Shown in pieces: positions 34,135-42,100 of a stretch of 64,000 nt of DNA. Under the pieces are notes generated by a model. That model saw only the letters and a program-made list of their open reading frames with translations, was not told the DNA's origin and searched no databases. Each line of letters starts with the position of its first letter. Position 1 is the stretch's first letter. Source of the DNA: Nemorincola caseinilytica (GTDB lineage Bacteria; Bacteroidota; Bacteroidia; Chitinophagales; Chitinophagaceae). A program made the position numbers and the translations under genes. The stretch covers positions 248,001 to 312,000 of the forward strand of contig NZ_BAABFA010000004.1 of NCBI RefSeq assembly GCF_039540515.1. Reading direction: 5' to 3'.

Positions 34135-35799
34135 TTAATGTCCCCCGCCTATGGTAGCATCATAGTCTATGCCCTGCTTTTGCAGTATGCGGCGCACCGC
34201 ATAGCCGAACCACGCCAGGTAGCCGAACCCTATGGCCGGTACCCAGTAAGAGCGGTGTATGCCTATAGAGGGTATATCGGCCAGCTTGCCCTGTATGGGG
34301 GGAATGATGGCGCCGCCCAGTATCATCATGATGAGGAAGGCCGAGCCCTGCGATGTGTATTTGCCCAGGCCCGCTATGGCCAGCACGAAGATGCAGGGCC
34401 ACATGATGGAGCAGAACAGACCACCGCTGAGGAACGCATAGGTGGCTATGCGCCCCGTGGCGAATATGCCTGCCAGCATGAACGCCATGCCCAGCAACGA
34501 GAATACCATGAGGGTGGTGGCGGGCTTGTCTTGCGTAAGGTAGAAGGCCACCACCTGTATGGCCACGCACGACAGGTAGGCATAGAACGGAGTGATGTCA
34601 TTGTTGGCTACGGCATTCACGGCCAGTACCACGCCAAACGCCGCCAGCGGTACGAACACCAGCAGCACCGTGCGCATCATGCCCGATGGCTCGAATATCT
34701 TTATAGACCCCGTCCAGCGGCCTATCATAAGGCTGCCCCAGTATACCGATATGAAGGGGGCCACCTGAGAGGACTCGTACCCGCCAAATGAGGGCTGTTT
34801 CAGCAGCTCGCCCAGGTTGCTTTGTATGGTCACCTCTACGCCCACATAGGTGAATATGGCCAGCATGCCCAGCACCAGCTGGGGGTACTGCATGGCGCCC
34901 CAGCCGGTGGGCTTGCTGCGGGCCATGCCCAGCGACAGCAGCAGGGTAGCTATGATAACGCCCAGCCCGGCCAGCAGCCACATAAAGCGTTCTGTCTGCA
35001 AAGAGGCCAGCACAGTAGTATCGGTGGTCTCTATGCGGTAGCTGCTGAACACCGGTACGAACACGGCCACCAGCAGTATGGTCATTATCAGCAAGGCTCT
35101 TACTGCCATTGGCGACCGTTCGTTATCGGTCTGGTACTGGCCCGATGGCAGTTTTTTGGAGAAGAAGAACAGCCCGGCAGCTATAACGAAGAGGGCGCCT
35201 ACGCATGCATAGAGTATGGTCACTTTGTCCAGCCCCAGCGAGTTTATCTGGTCATCTTTGGCTATGGTGGTGCCAAAGAGGGCCAGCGCCACTATGATGG
35301 GCCCTATGGCCGTACCGAAGGAGTTGATGCCGCCACCGAGGGTGATGCGGTGTGCGCCTGTCTCGGGTGGGCCCAGCAGGGCCGCAAAGGGATTGGCCGC
35401 TGTTTGCTGCAGGGAAAAGCCCAGCGCCACGGCGAACAGGCCTGCCAGCATGCCCGAAAAGGTATTGGCATTCACGGCCAGTATCATGATGAGGGCGCCG
35501 ATGGCCGAGAACAGCAGGCCGAACACTATGCTGTTCTTATATCCCCAGCGGGCTATGAGGTCTTTACCCAGTACCGATGCTATGAAATAAAGCGCCAGCG
35601 CACCGAAGTAGTATGCGAGATAGAATGCGAAGTCTATCAACTGCGACTGGAACTGATCGAGGTGGAAATAGTGCTTGCAAAAGGGTATGAACACCCCATT
35701 GCCTGCCGCTATGAAACCCCAGAAGAAGAACACCGTTACCAGTACCGACAACGCACCCGAACTGGCCTTGCCGGGCGCTTTTTGCTGCATTTCGCTCAT
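34135..35799 (-). CDS. Sugar MFS transporter, FucP/glucose-galactose-like
   Basis: 554 residues with 12 or more helices, longer than the about 430 of classical FucP, because of extra central helices (about 230-330, AVRALLIMTILLVAVFVPVFSS and WLLAGLGVIIATLLLSLGM). Family blocks: FFFWGFIAAGNGVFIPF, FAFYLAYYFGALALYFIA, GFSLQQTAANPFAALLG and GGINSFGTAIGPI. A proton symporter for fucose, glucose or galactose is expected. With the ROK kinase 78 bases downstream it forms a sugar-uptake pair. GAAAGATA (35,817-35,824) on the complement is close to a -7 box. Confidence 0.9.
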   Translation of the reverse strand: MSEMQQKAPGKASSGALSVLVTVFFFWGFIAAGNGVFIPFCKHYFHLDQFQSQLIDFAFYLAYYFGALALYFIASVLGKDLIARWGYKNSIVFGLLFSAIGALIMILAVNANTFSGMLAGLFAVALGFSLQQTAANPFAALLGPPETGAHRITLGGGINSFGTAIGPIIVALALFGTTIAKDDQINSLGLDKVTILYACVGALFVIAAGLFFFSKKLPSGQYQTDNERSPMAVRALLIMTILLVAVFVPVFSSYRIETTDTTVLASLQTERFMWLLAGLGVIIATLLLSLGMARSKPTGWGAMQYPQLVLGMLAIFTYVGVEVTIQSNLGELLKQPSFGGYESSQVAPFISVYWGSLMIGRWTGSIKIFEPSGMMRTVLLVFVPLAAFGVVLAVNAVANNDITPFYAYLSCVAIQVVAFYLTQDKPATTLMVFSLLGMAFMLAGIFATGRIATYAFLSGGLFCSIMWPCIFVLAIAGLGKYTSQGSAFLIMMILGGAIIPPIQGKLADIPSIGIHRSYWVPAIGFGYLAWFGYAVRRILQKQGIDYDATIGGGH

Positions 35800-35862
35800 G
35801 CTGTCATCATTTCTCCGAAAGATAGCGATAAAACGGAAAGTTGCAGCATAAAAGGAGCGTAG

Positions 35863-35877
35863 CGGCCCTTTAGGCCG
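35863..35877 (-). terminator. Possible weak terminator after the MbnP/MbnH locus
   Basis: CGGCC-CTTTA-GGCCG forms a small hairpin, with CCTTTTATG downstream on the minus strand. It lies about 31 bases past the stop of the lipoprotein gene. The stem is short, so the call is tentative. Confidence 0.35.
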
Positions 35878-35907
35878 TTGCTATAGGAATAGAACTAAAA
35901 AGATGTA

Positions 35908-36312
35908 CTAGTGGCGCTCGCTTACGGGCAGCATCAGGTTTATGGTCTGCTGAACAACGACCGTATATTTTATACCTCCCTGCACTGCCTGGCTCACATT
36001 ATGGTCGTACCCGCGGGCATATAGGTAGTAGTTGCCGTTCCACAGGCCGCTAAAGGAACAGGAAACTATAGATCCGGTACGGGTACAGGTGGCAGAGTCG
36101 TCATATCTACCATTGGCAGGTGCATCAAGGGCATCATATTTTATGAATACCATCATGCTGTCCAGGTTCACCGCATTGCCATGATGCTGAGGGTATATCA
36201 TCAGGGTGGCATTGCCCCCCTTGCCGCCTATAGGGCGAAAGGGTTCGTGCTGGCAGCCGGTAGCGGCCAGCAGTACAGGTATGGCTATAGATAGCAGATG
36301 GCGTGGTTTCAT
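35908..36312 (-). CDS. Small lipoprotein of the MbnP/MbnH locus
   Basis: 134 residues. The signal peptide ends in the lipobox LLAATGC. The rest is one beta-sandwich-like domain (ATLMIYPQHHGNAVNLDSM, then FSGLWNGNYYLYARGYD, and KYTVVVQQTINLMLPV). The HH in YPQHHGN might bind metal. Its start is 9 bases after the MbnH-like gene on the same strand, so it belongs to the same operon. I do not recognise a named family. A partner of the MbnP/MbnH pair is the most natural reading. Confidence 0.7.
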   Translation of the reverse strand: MKPRHLLSIAIPVLLAATGCQHEPFRPIGGKGGNATLMIYPQHHGNAVNLDSMMVFIKYDALDAPANGRYDDSATCTRTGSIVSCSFSGLWNGNYYLYARGYDHNVSQAVQGGIKYTVVVQQTINLMLPVSERH

Positions 36313-36321
36313 AGATGGTCC

Positions 36322-37371
36322 TTATTTGGCGGGTTCGGCAAAAAGTTTGCTGCTGATGAATGTACTGTCTGTGAGTGTCTTCAGGAAGCTCACAATATCT
36401 TTTTTGTCCTGGTCGGTCATATTTATACCACCTGCCACGGCGGCATCGGTGGTGGGCGATGCCGCTACGCCTGTGCGGTAGTGCTCCACTACATCTTCCA
36501 GTGTCTTTATGCGGCCATCGTGCATATAGGGCGCGGTAACGGCCACATCGCGCAGCGATGGTACTTTGAATTTGTACAGGTCGGCAGCATCGTGGGTTAT
36601 GTGTGCACGGCCGCTATCGTTCACGCCTATCACGGGGCTCAGGCCATTGTTGCGGAAGGAGAAGTCGGAGAAAAGGGGCTCTTTGTGGCAGGTAGCGCAA
36701 TTGCGGCGTACCAGTTCCAGTCCGCGCAGTTCTTGTTCGGTAAAGGTACCGCCTGCTTCCCCGCGCGAATATTTGTCATACTTCGAATCGTCCGATACCA
36801 TAGTGCCCATGAACTGTGCCATGGCCTTGAATATGCGCTGCGAGTTCACCAGCTCATCGCCAAATGCCCTTATGAACATTTCTTTATAGTCTGCGGCCAT
36901 CTTTACCCTCGTCACCACATCGGCCATAGGCAGATCCATCTCTACGGGGTTCTGTATGGGGTTTATCGGCTGGTTCTCCAGGTGGTTCACGCCGCCGTCC
37001 CAGAAGAAGGAGGTATGCCACGCCATATTGGCCAGGCCGGGCGAGTTGCGGATGCCTACCTTATTGGCTACGCCATGGCTCACATCGTGCCCCAGGTTGG
37101 CGAAAGAGGCGAACTGCTGGTGGCAACTCCCGCAGGAGATACTGCTATCGCGCGACAGCCGCACATCGTAGAATAGCTTGCGGCCCAGCACAAAGCCGTC
37201 GTAGGTGAGCTTGTTGCCATCAAAGGTATATGCAGGCTGTGGCCACCCCTTGGGAACGGTGAATGATACCAGTTGCCATGTGCCGGGGTCTATGGTCTCT
37301 TTTTTGCATCCTGCTATCCACACACTGGCCATTACCAGGGCACATATGCATATGGCTATCGCTTTTCTCAT
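36322..37371 (-). CDS. Di-haem cytochrome c peroxidase family protein (MbnH/MauG-like)
   Basis: 349 residues with a lipoprotein signal (WIAGC, Cys22). Two haem c sites: CGSCHQQFASFANLG (about residue 78) and CATCHKEPLFSDFS (about residue 225). GVRNSPGL-type and MHDGRIKTLEDVVEHY segments are typical of the bacterial cytochrome c peroxidase/MauG superfamily. Located next to an MbnP gene, it is best read as MbnH, which oxidises a tryptophan of MbnP to kynurenine to create a copper site. A plain peroxidase is the alternative. The order MbnP then this gene matches known MbnP-MbnH operons. Confidence 0.88.
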   Translation of the reverse strand: MRKAIAICICALVMASVWIAGCKKETIDPGTWQLVSFTVPKGWPQPAYTFDGNKLTYDGFVLGRKLFYDVRLSRDSSISCGSCHQQFASFANLGHDVSHGVANKVGIRNSPGLANMAWHTSFFWDGGVNHLENQPINPIQNPVEMDLPMADVVTRVKMAADYKEMFIRAFGDELVNSQRIFKAMAQFMGTMVSDDSKYDKYSRGEAGGTFTEQELRGLELVRRNCATCHKEPLFSDFSFRNNGLSPVIGVNDSGRAHITHDAADLYKFKVPSLRDVAVTAPYMHDGRIKTLEDVVEHYRTGVAASPTTDAAVAGGINMTDQDKKDIVSFLKTLTDSTFISSKLFAEPAK

Positions 37372-37414
37372 GCTGTAACTTATGTATACAAAGTTAGGCT
37401 ATCAACAGATATAC

Positions 37415-38188
37415 TTATAGTCCTGCGTAAGATACAGATAGCATATTCGCATAATTGTCCGCAAGGTCCTTGGCCTTTTGCCCGGCAGAGTTGATGGCAT
37501 ACAGGGCAGAGAAGTCGAACACCGTTGGGGCCTTGAACAGCCTTAGCACATCGGCATCTACATGCACATGGTTCTCGCCATTGTCATTTACCGTTATAGC
37601 GGTGGGCAGGGAGAGGGTCATCGTGCGCTGTGTGGCATATTGCCCGGCATAGCCCCCCGCATGGAACGATATGGTGCCCCCGGTGGCCGGCGACTTTGGC
37701 GAGCTGCCTTCCAGCTTCAGCATTATGTAGCCTGTGCTCCATGTCCAGAACATGTCCTTCACGGGGTCCAGCGCACCTGTCTGCGCGCCCGATACATTGC
37801 GGGTGCTGTCCACACCTATCGTCAGCGTTACGCTGGTATAGGTGTCGTATGGTACGTTGGACATCGTAAAGTTCATATTTGGCTTATCGGCCTGGTCCAG
37901 CAGGTGATAGCTTTCGGTCTCGGTATAGGTGCCTTTAGCGCCATTGAGCTTCACATTGCTGATGTAGTATTTGAACAGGCTCACCTTGAAAGTATCGCCA
38001 TGCTCGTTCACATATGCTTTGTCGTTCAGCACCAGGTCGGCGGTACCCACCTTGTTGAAGAATTCCATCACTACCTTCCCGGTGCCGGTAGGGTCGGGGT
38101 CGGGCTGTGGCGGGTCTTTCTTCTCGCAAGAGGCAAGTGCCAGGCTGGCCATGGCCGCCAGTATCATTGTGCGTATAGCTCCTTTCAT
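37415..38188 (-). CDS. MbnP family copper-binding protein
   Basis: 257 residues with lipoprotein signal (LALASC). Blocks typical of MbnP: VSLFKYYISNVKLNG, ESYHLLDQADKPN, FWTWSTGYIMLKLEG and HVHVDADVLRLF. The WTW region supplies the tryptophan expected to be oxidised by MbnH, and HVHVD supplies candidate copper ligands. MbnP proteins are periplasmic or surface lipoproteins linked to copper handling. The adjoining di-haem gene is 43 bases downstream. Regulation by copper is plausible but no operator was found. Confidence 0.85.
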   Translation of the reverse strand: MKGAIRTMILAAMASLALASCEKKDPPQPDPDPTGTGKVVMEFFNKVGTADLVLNDKAYVNEHGDTFKVSLFKYYISNVKLNGAKGTYTETESYHLLDQADKPNMNFTMSNVPYDTYTSVTLTIGVDSTRNVSGAQTGALDPVKDMFWTWSTGYIMLKLEGSSPKSPATGGTISFHAGGYAGQYATQRTMTLSLPTAITVNDNGENHVHVDADVLRLFKAPTVFDFSALYAINSAGQKAKDLADNYANMLSVSYAGL

Positions 38189-38199
38189 CTCTGTATGGC

Positions 38200-38400
38200 T
38201 TAGTTCTTTTGTCCTTGTTTGAATTTTTCGGCCAGCGTATACAGCCTCGCCGACAGGCCGGCCACCATCAGTATGGCCACGGCAGGCAGCATTTTCCAGA
38301 TGGGGGCTGTGGTGCCGTTAGCGGCCACATCTTTCCATAGGGCCACTACTATCAGCGCTATGGCGGTAGCTATGGCCAGTGTAATGTCTGTTCTTTTCAT
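38200..38400 (-). CDS. Two-helix membrane protein of 66 residues
   Basis: Helix 1 is ITLAIATAIALIVVALW and helix 2 is MLPAVAILMVAGLSARLYTLAEKF, with a short loop and a basic C-terminus (KFKQGQKN). It lies between the MbnP gene (11 bases) and the 130-residue secreted protein (24 bases) on one strand, so it is almost certainly part of this operon. Function is unknown; a membrane partner of the locus is possible. Confidence 0.65.
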   Translation of the reverse strand: MKRTDITLAIATAIALIVVALWKDVAANGTTAPIWKMLPAVAILMVAGLSARLYTLAEKFKQGQKN

Positions 38401-38424
38401 GCTATGTGTCTTTTGTTCGTCTGT

Positions 38425-38817
38425 TTATTTTTCTTCTTTCTTGCACATGCCTGCTATCTCGTGGTAGGTATCGTGTACCACGTTCAGTTGTTTCATTACT
38501 GCGGTGCTTTGCTCATCGCGCACTATCAGGGCGTTCAGCTTGTCGGTCTCTTTTACTAGCTTTTTCACCATTTTGCGTACCGCCTCGTTGTCGTATTTCT
38601 CGGGCATGGGCGATATGTTTATCAGCTTGGCGTTCTGGAACAGCTCGTGCGAACGGCTCTTTATCGGTTTCAGATCGCCCTCCTCGGCAGGGTGAAAGGT
38701 CTCTGCCAGTATAGAGTTGAATGTTCTCATCTCGGGCCAGTCGTTGAACTTGGCCTGCCCGAAAGAGGTAGCTGTGATCAATAACGCAGCGGCGATAAAT
38801 AAAAGTTTCTTTTTCAT
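38425..38817 (-). CDS. Small secreted helical protein at the head of the MbnP/MbnH locus
   Basis: 130 residues from the ATG at 38,817 (MKKKLLFIAAALLITATSFGQ), a clear signal peptide; the longer frame to 38,931 has no signal character. The mature part is mostly helical: MRTFNSILAETFHPAEEGDLKP, then RKMVKKLVKETDKLNALIVRDE and VHDTYHEIAGMCKKEEK. Several histidines and a lone cysteine could bind metal or haem, but no CxxCH is present. It resembles cytochrome c'-like four-helix proteins in shape only. It is the first gene of the probable operon. No clean -7 box was found upstream. Confidence 0.68.
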   Translation of the reverse strand: MKKKLLFIAAALLITATSFGQAKFNDWPEMRTFNSILAETFHPAEEGDLKPIKSRSHELFQNAKLINISPMPEKYDNEAVRKMVKKLVKETDKLNALIVRDEQSTAVMKQLNVVHDTYHEIAGMCKKEEK

Positions 38818-39046
38818 AATGCTTGAACTATGTAATGCTGCACTGCACATATCGTGCCGATATGTACTGGGCAATGCATTAATTATGGCTGGTACAATGC
38901 TAAAATTAAGCAAAGATCCGGTACGGGGCACCGGGTATTTGTTAAAAAAACGATAGTATGACCATTATCAGCCGCACCGGCAGGGTAGGGAACATGCATT
39001 GGATACACCCCTAAGGATATGGCATACTACACCTGCTTTAGTTTTG

Positions 39047-39054
39047 TATTTTTG
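39047..39054 (+). promoter_or_regulatory. -7 box of leuS
   Basis: TATTTTTG fits TAnnTTTG. Transcription should start near 39,059, leaving about 50 bases before the ATG at 39,108. That supports this start over an in-frame ATG at 39,066. Confidence 0.6.
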
Positions 39055-39107
39055 CCGGTACACTCATGCAGGGGCCGATCGCCTGCTGTATTTTGCCTTC
39101 AAATAAT

Positions 39108-42100
39108 ATGGAATACGATTTCTCCAAGATAGAAAGACACTGGAAACAGTACTGGAACGATGAACAGATATACAAGGTATCGAACGATAGCGATAAGCCG
39201 AAGTGCTATGTGCTGGATATGTTCCCGTACCCAAGCGGAGCCGGGCTGCATGTGGGCCACCCGCTGGGCTATATAGCATCTGATATATATGCGCGATACA
39301 AGCGGCTGAGGGGTTACAATGTGCTGCACCCTATGGGGTACGATGCCTTTGGCCTGCCTGCCGAGCAGTATGCAATAGAAACAGGCCAGCACCCTGCCGA
39401 TACCACTAAGAAGAACATAGACCGCTACCGCGAGCAACTGGATAATATAGGTTTCTGCTACGACTGGAGCCGCGAGGTACGCACCAGCGACCCTCAATAT
39501 TATAAATGGACGCAATGGATATTCCTGCAGCTCTTCCATAGCTGGTATAACAGGAAGGAGCAAAAGGCACAGCCTATAGAGGCGCTCACAGCCATCTTTG
39601 AGCAGGAGGGAAATGTGAACCAACCCTGCCCCGGCGATGGTAAACTTGTATTTAACGCTGCAGAATGGACCGCTTTCGGTGAGAAAGAACGGCGTGATGC
39701 ACTGATGAACTATCGTATTGCTTATCAGGGATATGCACAGGTCTGGTGGTGCGAAGCTTTAGGTACTGTACTGGCCAATGACGAGGTGGTGAACGGGGTA
39801 TCGGAGCGTGGCGGGCATCCTGTAGAGCGAAAGAACATGCGCCAGTGGTTCCTGCGGATAACCGAGTATGCCGACCGCCTGCTGACCGGGCTGGACGACC
39901 TGGACTGGACCGAGGCCATGAAGGAGATGCAGCGCAACTGGATAGGAAAGAGCAGTGGGGCAGAGGTGAGGTTCGACCTCTCCCCGTCCCTCTCCAAAGG
40001 AGAGGGTGGTGGGCTGCAAGATCATGAGCATTCGCAGTTCACCTCCTCCCCTTTGGGGAGGTCGGGAGGGGCTGAAACAGAGTTTATAGAAAGCCCCACC
40101 CCGGCCCTCCCCGAGGGGGAGGGAGATGTTCTCCTTCGTGAAAAAGAGGGGTGGCAGACCGCAGATCATAAGGTTTATAACGATCTGAAACAGTTCAAGA
40201 AAGAGCTAAAGAACAACCCTACCGAAGCAGAAGATATGTTGTGGCAGTATTTAAGAAAAGAAGGGCTTGATGTCAAATTTCGCAGGCAACATATCATTGG
40301 TAAGTTCATTGCAGATTTTGTATGCCTTACCCATAATTTGATAGTTGAGGTGGATGGCGGTATACATAAAGAGCAGACGATAGAGGACAGAGCGAGAACT
40401 GAAAATTTGAACGAACGAGGTTTCTCGCTCATTCGGTTCTCAAATGAAGAAGTACTTACAAGCATAGACTCAGTTCTTGAGAAAATAAAAGGCCAACTTT
40501 CCGAACAGCTCATCTCCTCCCCGAAGGGGAGGTCGGGAGGGACTTCTGCACATCCTTCGGAGAGGGTTGGAGAGAGGTTTTTGTCGGTCTTCACCACCCG
40601 TCCCGACACCATCTTCGGCGTGGACTTTATGGTGCTGGCACCTGAGCACGAACTGGTAGATAGCATTACCATTCCCGCCCAGCGCGAAGCCATAGACACC
40701 TACAGGCAATATGTAAAGAGCCGGTCGGAACGTGAACGAATGAGTGAAGTAAAGCAGGTAACAGGATGTTTTACAGGTGCTTATGCTATACATCCTCTCT
40801 CTGGTAAAGATATCCCCATTTGGATATCTGAATATGTACTGGCGGGTTATGGTACGGGTGCTATAATGGCTGTACCCAGCGGCGACGACCGTGACCATGC
40901 CTTTGCGCGATACTTTAACATACCCATCACTAACATTTTTGGCGACAGCTATACCGGCGAGGCGGCCTATACCGAAAAGACGGGTACCCTGCACAATAGC
41001 GACTTTGTGACCGGCATGACCATAGCCGATGGTGCTGAGGCAGTGATAGCCACATTGGAGAAAATGGGCACAGGCAGCCGTCGTATCAACTACCGCCTGC
41101 GCGATGCGGGCTTCAGCCGCCAGCGCTACTGGGGCGAGCCTTTTCCCATAGTATATGTGAACGATGTGCCATATGGCACCGATGAGATAGCAGACCCGGC
41201 AATAAATACACTGCCTGTAGAGCTACCCCATGTAAAAAGCTACAGCCCCGGCCCCGAAGGTCAGGGCCCTTTAGCCAATATACCCGAATGGGTAAGGGTG
41301 AACACTCAAGGCTACGACACACCTCCCTCTCCTTTGGAGAGGGTCGGGGAGAGGCCCGAGGCACTTCGCGAGACCAATACCATGCCCGGCTATGCAGGCA
41401 GTAGCTGGTACTTCCTGCGGTATATGGACCCGCACAACGATACCGAATTTGCCAGCCGCAAGGCCATGGACTACTGGCAGCAGGTAGACCTGTATATAGG
41501 TGGTACCGAGCATGCCGTAGGCCACCTGCTCTACAGCCGTATGTGGACAAAAACTCTCCACGACCTAGGCTACATAGGTTTCGACGAACCCTTCAAGAAG
41601 CTGATGAACCAGGGGATGATACAGGGGGGCTCGAGGTTTGCTTACCGTGTGAACGGTTCCAATAAGTTCGTATCTGCGGGGTTAAGGAAACAATATGATG
41701 TTACACCACTGCGTGTAGATGTGAATTTCGTAGATGGGGTAGAGATGGACATCGAAGCCTTCAAAAAATGGCGACCTGAATATGCCGATGCTGAATTTAT
41801 ACTGGAGGACGGCAAATATATCTGCGGAGCAGAAGTGGAAAAAATGTCCAAATCGAAGTACAATGTCGTTAACCCCGATGATATTGTAAGGCAGTATGGC
41901 GCAGATACCTTCCGTATGTACGAGATGTTCCTGGGCCCGCTGGATGCCAGCAAGCCATGGGACACCAAGGGCATAGAGGGGGTACACCGCTTCCTGAAAA
42001 AGCTGTGGCGCCTCTATGCCGATGAGCAGAAGGGCTGGGTGGTGACCGACGAGGCACCCACGGCCGACGAGCTGCGGTCGCTGCACAAGACCATCAAAAA

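Larger units (their letters stand above)
39977..40577 (+). mobile_element. Candidate DUF559 element inserted in leuS, with inverted palindromic ends
   Basis: The inserted coding segment is 597 bases (39,981-40,577), a multiple of three, with no stop codon. The repeat array is: type I minus (39,977), type II plus (40,042), type II minus (40,092), DUF559 domain, type II plus (40,514), type I plus (40,554). The outermost repeats are inverted to each other, as are the ones flanking the domain. By hand count G+C is about 40% over 40,261-40,500 and about 62% over 39,841-39,960. DUF559 is related to the Vsr mismatch endonuclease; the D...ExD residues of the PD-(D/E)XK core are intact. There are no intein splicing residues and no intron-like stops. 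Mobility is inferred, not shown. Confidence 0.7.

Noticed and set aside
39066..39107. An earlier leuS start at 39,066.
   Set aside because: The -7 box at 39,047 puts it within about 7 bases of the transcription start, and the added residues do not match the family.
39981..40577. The leuS insertion as an intein.
   Set aside because: There is no Cys/Ser/Thr at the left junction in splicing context, no HN-Cys/Ser/Thr at the right, and no Hint-like blocks; DUF559 is a different nuclease class.
39981..40577. The leuS insertion as a group I or group II intron.
   Set aside because: The frame runs through without a stop or frameshift, and no intron-type conserved core or domain V-like hairpin was seen.
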